Source: JAKLKS01 sp964370855
GTDB taxonomy: Bacteria; Planctomycetota; JAJSAM01; JAKLKS01
Length of the DNA stretch: 6,740 bases
Assembly (NCBI GenBank): GCA_964370855.1
Contig: CAYJMF010000181.1
Coordinates: 1 to 6,740 of the forward strand
Reading direction: 5' to 3'
The translations under genes and the position numbers were made by a program. This document shows, one piece after another, positions 1-3,942 of this stretch. Each line of letters begins with the position of its first letter. The stretch's first letter is position 1. The notes below the pieces were generated by a model, which ran no database searches, was not told where the DNA came from, and was given only the letters and a program-made list of their open reading frames with translations.

Positions 1-2
1 TC

Positions 3-54
3 GGTCCCGGAAAGGAAGCGTCCCGGCCTTTCGGGACGATTCCTTTCCGGGACC
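3..54. repeat. Nested 22-bp near-perfect hairpin, terminator-like
   Basis: Bases 3-17 pair perfectly with 40-54 (15 bp). After one G/A mismatch (18 and 39), 19-25 pair with 32-38 (CGTCCCG/CGGGACG), leaving a 6-base loop. Outer and inner arms share sequence: GTCCCGG occurs at 5 and again at 21, and CCTTTC(C)GGGAC occurs at 27 and 42, so alternative pairings are possible. It lies 46 bases past the stop of the minus-strand lipoprotein gene. It could be a terminator, perhaps serving a convergent gene beyond the edge, but there is no T tract on either side. A dispersed palindromic repeat is the other reading. The structure is read directly; the role is inferred. Confidence 0.7.
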
Positions 55-76
55 CGCGCGCCGGTAGGCGCGCAAC
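54..76 (-). repeat. GCGCGCC-arm palindromic repeat, copy 1
   Basis: A perfect 7-bp stem, GCGCGCC (56-62) and GGCGCGC (67-73), closes a 4-base loop. Read on the minus strand, the direction of the upstream lipoprotein gene, the unit is GTTGCGCGCCT, then AC, then CGGCGCGCGG. A second copy differing only in the loop (G instead of AC) is at 6664-6685 on the plus strand. Both copies lie downstream of a gene and in the same orientation relative to it. It may be a REP-like element or a shared 3' hairpin; two copies cannot decide. Confidence 0.6.
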
Positions 77-99
77 GCCCGGGGGTGCACCTGCACGAT

Positions 100-1140
100 C
101 TACCGAGGAGTCCCGCCCTCCCGCACCTTCTCCTCGCACCGGCGCATCCGGTCCGAGGCCTCCACGACGATGGGGGAGGCGGGGGAGAGGTCCGTGACCT
201 TGAGGAACCTCCGGTAGTCGTCGGCGGCGGCCCCGAACCGGCCGATCTCCTCGTAGTTGCGGGCGCGGTTCAGGAAGGCCGAGGCCCGCCACCCGTCGAG
301 CTCGATGACCCTGGTGAGCTCCCGGATGGACTCGTCGTGGCGCCGCTGCTTGAAGTAGATGTTGGCCATGAGGTCGCGAAGCTCCACCTCCTGGCGCTCG
401 GCGGAGCGGAGCTTCTCCCGGTAGAGGTCGGCGTGGGAGGGCTCCTTCTTCTCCATCTGCCGCCAGAGCTCCTTGGACTTCTCCACCTCGCTCTCGTAGC
501 GGGCGAAGAAGCCGAGGGCGCGGCCGTACTCCTTCTCGTCCCGCGCGCGCATGGCGCTCCGCGTGGCGAGGAAGAACAGGGCCGTGAGGTTGTCCTTCGC
601 GAGGGGCTGATCCGTCATCGCGAGGACGGCGTCGAACTCGGCGGAGGCGGCGGCGTCCGCCGCGTCCCGCCGGCCCTCGTGCTCCCGGATCTCCAGCACC
701 GCCGCCGCGTCCTCCCCCTGCCGGCGGGCGAGTTCGGCCTTGCGGCCCCACAGCTCCGCGAGGCGGGCGTGGATCATGCCCCGCCCCAGGTGGACCTTCC
801 ATGCGTTCTCCCCGTAGTCCGAGGGGTCCAGGCGGGCGGCCTTCTCCTCCGCCTCGACGATGTAGCGGCCCGCCGCCGGATCCTCCGTGGCCCCGAGCCA
901 GTAGAGGCAGGTGGCCTCCCCGAGCAGGGCCTTCGGGTTGGAGGGGCTGATGGCGAGGGCCTGGCGGAACTGGGAGAGGGCCTGGTCGTAGTGGCCCCCC
1001 TCGGCGTAGCCCTGCCCGTTGTGGAGGTAGGTGGTGAGGTCGATGCCCTCGGCGTCGGAATCCGAGGCGCAGCCCGCCGCGGCGCCCGCGAGGGCGAGGG
1101 CGAGGGCGGCGCAGAGGACGGACGCGTGGCGGGTGTTCAT
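100..1140 (-). CDS. TPR-repeat lipoprotein
   Basis: This 346-residue protein starts with a short basic N-terminus (residues 1-5), a hydrophobic core rich in Ala and Leu (6-22) and a lipobox ending in Ala-Gly-Cys24. It should therefore be a lipid-anchored envelope protein; residue +2 is Ala, not the inner-membrane-retention Asp. A first TPR-like pair covers about 38-85, with a typical Tyr-Asp-x-Ala-Leu-x-x-Phe-x-x-Ala-Leu pattern and a Pro a few residues later. The centre (about 90-250) is highly charged and probably helical. Two further TPR units cover about 254-321. TPRs bind proteins, so a scaffold or assembly-factor role in the envelope is likely, but the partner is unknown. The ATG at 1140 is supported by a GGAGG five bases upstream and by the signal sequence. 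ndk lies 102 bases upstream on the same strand, so co-transcription is possible; no convincing promoter is visible between them. No family-level name can be given. Confidence 0.85.
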   Translation of the reverse strand: MNTRHASVLCAALALALAGAAAGCASDSDAEGIDLTTYLHNGQGYAEGGHYDQALSQFRQALAISPSNPKALLGEATCLYWLGATEDPAAGRYIVEAEEKAARLDPSDYGENAWKVHLGRGMIHARLAELWGRKAELARRQGEDAAAVLEIREHEGRRDAADAAASAEFDAVLAMTDQPLAKDNLTALFFLATRSAMRARDEKEYGRALGFFARYESEVEKSKELWRQMEKKEPSHADLYREKLRSAERQEVELRDLMANIYFKQRRHDESIRELTRVIELDGWRASAFLNRARNYEEIGRFGAAADDYRRFLKVTDLSPASPIVVEASDRMRRCEEKVREGGTPR

Positions 1141-1242
1141 GGGTTCCTCCCCCGGATTGGGTCCCTGCGGCTCCCCTCCGGAGGCCGGGCAGGATGCCGA
1201 TCCGCGGTCATCGCCGCGTCACGGTCCCCCCCGGCCCCGGCC

Positions 1243-1710
1243 CTACCGGGCGCCGTCGGAGACGTCGTAGACCCAGTCCTGGTCTCCCGGCGTCCAGTCG
1301 ACGAGACCCTCCCCCCCGAAGAAGATCTCCGTCTCCTTCGCCGCGGCCTCCGCGGAATCGGAACCGTGGACGAGGTTGAAGCCGTCGGAGATGGCGAGGT
1401 CGCCGCGGATGGTCCCCGGCTCCGCCTTCGAGCCGAAGGTGGCGCCCATCATCTTGCGGACCACGGCGACGGCGTTCTTCCCGCGCAGCGCCACGGCCAC
1501 CACGGGGCTCGAGGCCATGTAGGTGACGAGCCCCTCGTAGAAGGGCTTGCCCCTGTGGGCGCCGTAGTGGCGCTCCAGCAGCGCGCGGTCCAGCATCCGG
1601 AGCTTCAGGCCGACGACCTGCAGGCCCTTCTCCTCGAACCGGGCGAGGATGCGGCCGACGAGACGGCGCTGCACGCCGTCGGGCTTGACGAGGACGAGAG
1701 TGGTCTCCAC
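1243..1710 (-). CDS. ndk: Nucleoside diphosphate kinase
   Basis: The product transfers the gamma phosphate of ATP to NDPs and dNDPs through a phosphohistidine, balancing cytosolic nucleotide pools. The 155-residue sequence matches the family throughout: an N-terminal Thr-Leu-Val-Leu-Val-Lys-Pro-Asp-Gly strand with Lys9, the Thr-Ile-Arg-Gly-Asp segment (100-104), and the active-site Asn-x-x-His-Gly-Ser-Asp-Ser with catalytic His115. It ends in the usual Phe-Phe...Asp-Trp-x-Tyr tail and is slightly longer than the common 135-150 residues. The start is GTG at 1710: GGAGGAG stands five bases upstream and homology begins at the next residues. The reading frame stays open upstream to 1914, but that extension overlaps aspS and has no family similarity. 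aspS is divergent, 154 bases away. The TPR lipoprotein gene follows 102 bases downstream on the same strand. Confidence 0.96.
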   Translation of the reverse strand: METTLVLVKPDGVQRRLVGRILARFEEKGLQVVGLKLRMLDRALLERHYGAHRGKPFYEGLVTYMASSPVVAVALRGKNAVAVVRKMMGATFGSKAEPGTIRGDLAISDGFNLVHGSDSAEAAAKETEIFFGGEGLVDWTPGDQDWVYDVSDGAR

Positions 1711-1722
1711 GGGTGCTCCTCC
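1708..1722 (-). promoter_or_regulatory. ndk Shine-Dalgarno and GTG start
   Basis: On the minus strand GGAGGAG is followed by five bases and then GTG. This site fixes the ndk start at 1710 against longer in-frame alternatives. Confidence 0.85.
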
Positions 1723-1743
1723 TTCGGCGGGGTGGTCCCTGCG

Positions 1744-1767
1744 TTCCCGCCGCGGACGCGGCGGGAA
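1744..1767. promoter_or_regulatory. 11-bp perfect palindrome in the ndk/aspS divergent spacer
   Basis: TTCCCGCCGCG (1744-1754) and its exact reverse complement (1757-1767) are separated by GA. It sits 33 bases upstream of the ndk start. On the minus strand a TAGGAT hexamer at 1775-1780 could be a -10 box, which would place the palindrome at the start of the ndk transcript, as an operator or a 5' stem-loop. No convincing -35 accompanies that hexamer. The repeat is certain; its function is not. Confidence 0.5.
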
Positions 1768-1774
1768 ACGGACC

Positions 1775-1780
1775 ATCCTA
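1775..1780 (-). promoter_or_regulatory. Possible -10 box for ndk
   Basis: On the minus strand the hexamer is TAGGAT, identical to the -10 of the much better promoter at 3788-3815. No recognisable -35 lies 15-18 bases upstream, so this is a weak call resting on the shared hexamer and on its position 65 bases before the ndk start. Confidence 0.3.
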
Positions 1781-1834
1781 CGGAAGGGCCCGCCCCGGGG
1801 GAGGATTTCCGCCGCAGGGGCGGCGCGCCTACCA

Positions 1835-1849
1835 TCGGGGTTTCCCCGA
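1835..1849 (+). promoter_or_regulatory. Small hairpin just before the aspS ribosome binding site
   Basis: TCGGGG (1835-1840) and CCCCGA (1844-1849) form a 6-bp stem with a TTT loop. It ends five bases before the aspS Shine-Dalgarno GAGGA (1855-1859), itself five bases from the ATG. If the leader is short, this would be its first structure. A TACCAT at 1830-1835 with TTTCCG 18 bases earlier is a possible but poor promoter. Confidence 0.35.
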
Positions 1850-1864
1850 GGAACGAGGACAGCC

Positions 1865-3631
1865 ATGCTCCGGACCCACACCTGCGGCGAGCTCCGAGAG
1901 GGCCATGCCGGCATCGAGACGACGCTCTGCGGATGGGTCGCCTCCCGCCGCGATCACGGGGGCATCGTGTTCATCGACCTCCGGGACCGCTACGGCATCA
2001 CGCAGGTGTCCGTCCCCGCGGGGCAGGGGGAGCTCTCCGCCCTCGCCATGGGCCTCGGTCCCGAGACCGTGGTCTCCGTGCGCGGCCGCGTGGGCCTCCG
2101 GCCCGAGGGGATGCGCAACCGGAAGCGGCCCACGGGCGCCGTGGAGGTGGAGGCCTCCTCCATCGAGGTGCTGAACCCCGCACGGCCGCCGGCCATCCCC
2201 GTGAACGACGAGGAGACGGCCTCCGACGAGGTGCGCCTGCGCCACCGCTACCTCGACCTCCGCCGGCCCTCCTCGCTCCGCATCCTCGAGGGCCGCCACC
2301 GGATCGTGTCCGCCGTGCGCCGGTTCTTCGACGCCGAGGGCTTCGTGGACGTGGAGACCCCGGCCCTGGTGCGGTGGACCCCCGGGGGCGCCCGCAACTA
2401 CGTGGTCCCGAGCCGGGTCCACAGGGGCTCCTTCTACGCCCTGGCCGAATCCCCCCAGCTCTTCAAGCAGCTCCTCATGGTCGCGGGCCTCGATCGGTAC
2501 TACCAGGTCGTGCGCTGCTTCCGCGACGAGGACCTGCGCGTGGACCGCCAGCCGGAGTTCTCCCAGGTGGACGTGGAGATGTCCTTCGTCACGGAGGAGG
2601 ACGTCATGGGCACCATCGAGCGGATGCTCGCCGCGGTGGTGAAGGAGATCGACGGCGCCGCCCCGGCCCTTCCCCTCCCGCGCCTCTCCTACGCCGAGGC
2701 CATGCTGCGCTACGGCTGCGACAAGCCGGACCTCCGGTTCGGGCTCCCCATCTCCGAGGCCACGGATCTCGTCCGTGAGTGCGGGTTCACGGTCTTCCGG
2801 GGCGCCGCCGCCGCGGGGGGGGTGGTCCGGGGGCTGGCCGTGCCCGGCGGGGCCTCCCTCTCCCGCAAGGAGATCGAGGGGCTCGAGAAGGTCGCGAAGG
2901 AGGCGGGGGCGAAGGGGCTCGCCTGGCTGAAGCGGGAGGAGCCCGCCGGGGGGGAGCCCGAGTTCAAGGGGCCCTTCGTCAAGTTCCTCGCGGCGGGGGA
3001 GGCGGACGCCCTCGCCGACCGCGTGGGCGCGGCCCGGGGGGACCTCGCCCTGTTCGTCGCCGACGCCGAGGAGACCGCCTGCGCCGCCCTCTCCGCGGTC
3101 CGCGGCGCGGCGGCCCGCCTGAAGGGGCTCGTGGATCCCCGGGCCCTCGCCTGCGCCTGGGTGGTGGACTTCCCCCTCCTCGAGAGGACCGCGGAGGGTG
3201 GCTGGGCGGCCCGCCACCACGCCTTCACGAGCCCGAGACCGGACCACCTGGACCTCCTGGAGAAGGACCCCGGGGCCGTGCAGGCCCGGGCCTACGACCT
3301 CGTCATCAACGGGTACGAGATCGGCGGGGGCAGCATCCGGACCCACAGGACCGACGTCCAGGAGCGGGTCTTCCGGGCCATCGGCATCGGAGAGGCGGAG
3401 GCCCGTGAGAAGTTCTCCTTCCTCCTCGAGGCCCTCGGCTCCGGCGCCCCGCCCCACGGGGGCATCGCCCTGGGGGTGGACCGCATGACCATGGTCCTCC
3501 TGCGCCACCCCAACATCAGGGACGTCATCGCTTTCCCGAAGACCACCAGCGCACAGGACCTCATGACGGGGGCCCCCTCCCCCGTGTCCGAGGCCCAGCT
3601 CAGGGAGCTGGGGATCCGGCCCGGTGCCTGA
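1865..3631 (+). CDS. aspS: Aspartyl-tRNA synthetase, probably non-discriminating (Asp/Asn)
   Basis: This cytosolic class IIb synthetase charges tRNA with aspartate. The 588 residues are the usual bacterial length. Order: N-terminal OB-fold anticodon-binding domain (about 1-105), catalytic core with Ser-Pro-Gln-Leu-Phe-Lys-Gln (196-202) and motif 2 Cys-Phe-Arg-Asp-Glu-Asp (Arg220), the bacterial GAD insertion (about 290-420), Gly-Gly-Gly-Ser-Ile-Arg (487-492), and motif 3 Gly-Val-Asp-Arg (Arg540). The anticodon domain has His31 (in Arg-Arg-Asp-His-Gly-Gly) and Gly82 (in Leu-Arg-Pro-Glu-Gly). This is the pair known from the Pseudomonas aeruginosa enzyme, which also aspartylates tRNA-Asn for GatCAB amidation; the E. 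coli enzyme has Leu at the first position. Oddly, the flipping loop reads Thr-Pro-Gly-Gly-Ala-Arg-Asn (172-178) where family members have Glu at 174 and Asp at 178. The ATG at 1865 follows GAGGA by five bases and matches the family N-terminus. ndk is divergent upstream. Confidence 0.97.
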   Translation: MLRTHTCGELREGHAGIETTLCGWVASRRDHGGIVFIDLRDRYGITQVSVPAGQGELSALAMGLGPETVVSVRGRVGLRPEGMRNRKRPTGAVEVEASSIEVLNPARPPAIPVNDEETASDEVRLRHRYLDLRRPSSLRILEGRHRIVSAVRRFFDAEGFVDVETPALVRWTPGGARNYVVPSRVHRGSFYALAESPQLFKQLLMVAGLDRYYQVVRCFRDEDLRVDRQPEFSQVDVEMSFVTEEDVMGTIERMLAAVVKEIDGAAPALPLPRLSYAEAMLRYGCDKPDLRFGLPISEATDLVRECGFTVFRGAAAAGGVVRGLAVPGGASLSRKEIEGLEKVAKEAGAKGLAWLKREEPAGGEPEFKGPFVKFLAAGEADALADRVGAARGDLALFVADAEETACAALSAVRGAAARLKGLVDPRALACAWVVDFPLLERTAEGGWAARHHAFTSPRPDHLDLLEKDPGAVQARAYDLVINGYEIGGGSIRTHRTDVQERVFRAIGIGEAEAREKFSFLLEALGSGAPPHGGIALGVDRMTMVLLRHPNIRDVIAFPKTTSAQDLMTGAPSPVSEAQLRELGIRPGA

Positions 3632-3645
3632 AACGACGGGGAGGC

Positions 3646-3673
3646 GTGCGGTTCTGCTACAGGCGAACCGCAC
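3646..3673 (+). terminator. Terminator-like hairpin after aspS
   Basis: GTGCGGTTC (3646-3654) pairs perfectly with GAACCGCAC (3665-3673) around a 10-base loop, beginning 15 bases after the aspS stop. It is followed by ACTTTCGG, so the T tract is minimal. The position and perfect 9-bp stem favour a terminator of aspS. The weak T run leaves termination efficiency open. Confidence 0.55.
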
Positions 3674-3682
3674 ACTTTCGGC

Positions 3683-3719
3683 GGGGGGGATGGAGGGGCC
3701 GGAGAGGGGCCGGTTCGGG
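3683..3719 (+). repeat. G-rich tract with quadruplex pattern and 11-base-period direct repeat
   Basis: Four G runs (7, 4, 4 and 3 long) are separated by 5, 7 and 7 bases, fitting the usual G3+N1-7 quadruplex pattern. Inside it GAGGGGCCGG occurs twice, at 3693 and 3704, a spacing of 11 bases or about one helical turn. It lies about 70-105 bases before the -35 box at 3788, where an upstream activator could bind. G runs are common in this DNA, so the functional reading is uncertain. Confidence 0.4.
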
Positions 3720-3787
3720 CGGACCCAACCTCCCGCCCCTCCTCGGCTTGGGGGGGACGGGAAGTCCCGAATCCCGGCATTCCGTGG

Positions 3788-3815
3788 TTGACATGGGGGC
3801 CCCTCGGTATAGGAT
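3788..3815 (+). promoter_or_regulatory. Housekeeping-sigma promoter for the Ig-like protein gene
   Basis: TTGACA (3788-3793), a perfect -35 box, is followed by a 16-base spacer and TAGGAT (3810-3815). It is the best promoter in the window and stands out against the surrounding GC-rich DNA. The spacer contains the palindrome GGGGCCCC. Transcription would start near 3822 and give a leader of about 120 bases before the ATG at 3943. The strength suggests high expression of the surface protein. Confidence 0.75.
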
Positions 3816-3833
3816 TAGCAGTGAAGAGGCAGA

Positions 3834-3908
3834 GGCGCTCCTCGGGGGGAGCGTCCGCACGGCGCACATCCGTCCTCGGCTCCCCGAAACGGGGTTCGCT
3901 GGACGGGT
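3834..3908 (+). promoter_or_regulatory. Structured 5' leader of the Ig-like protein gene
   Basis: Two structures are readable. The first pairs CGCTCC (3836-3841) with GGAGCG (3848-3853), extendable to 8 bp (3834-3855) with one G-U. The second pairs 3868-3875 with 3901-3908 (8 bp, one G-U) and encloses CCCCG-AAA-CGGGG at 3882-3894. The Shine-Dalgarno GGAGG (3931-3935) lies outside both. Stabilisation of an abundant mRNA is the simplest role. I recognise no known riboswitch core. Confidence 0.4.
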
Positions 3909-3942
3909 CACGCGGGACGACGGACAGACCGGAGGATCCACC

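Larger units (their letters stand above)
3632..3942 (+). other. 311-base intergenic spacer between aspS and the Ig-like protein gene
   Basis: I see no gene here: the open frame running through it lacks a start with a ribosome binding site and has no recognisable protein features. In order it holds the aspS terminator-like hairpin (3646-3673), a G-rich tract with two direct repeats (3683-3719), a near-consensus promoter (3788-3815) and a folded leader of about 120 bases (about 3822-3942). Confidence 0.7.

Noticed and set aside
1175..1184. CCTCCGGAGG palindrome between ndk and the lipoprotein gene
   Set aside because: It is only ten bases with no loop, and such palindromes are common here. No promoter elements accompany it.
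1823..1833. An 11-base match (GCGCGCCTACC) to part of the palindromic repeat copy 1
   Set aside because: Only the left half and loop match and the complementary arm is missing. Chance is likely at this base composition.
1711..1914. N-terminal extension of ndk to an ATG at 1914
   Set aside because: The extension has no similarity to NDK, overlaps aspS, and the GTG at 1710 has an ideal ribosome site.
85..2778. An 897-codon plus-strand open frame crossing the lipoprotein gene, ndk and the start of aspS
   Set aside because: It lies antisense or out of frame to three well-supported genes, has low-complexity Gly/Arg/Leu/Val-rich composition and no domain. Long shadows are expected in DNA this GC-rich.
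1829..3673. A 614-codon minus-strand open frame opposite aspS
   Set aside because: aspS is unmistakable on the other strand. The antisense product is His/Gly/Leu-rich without motifs.
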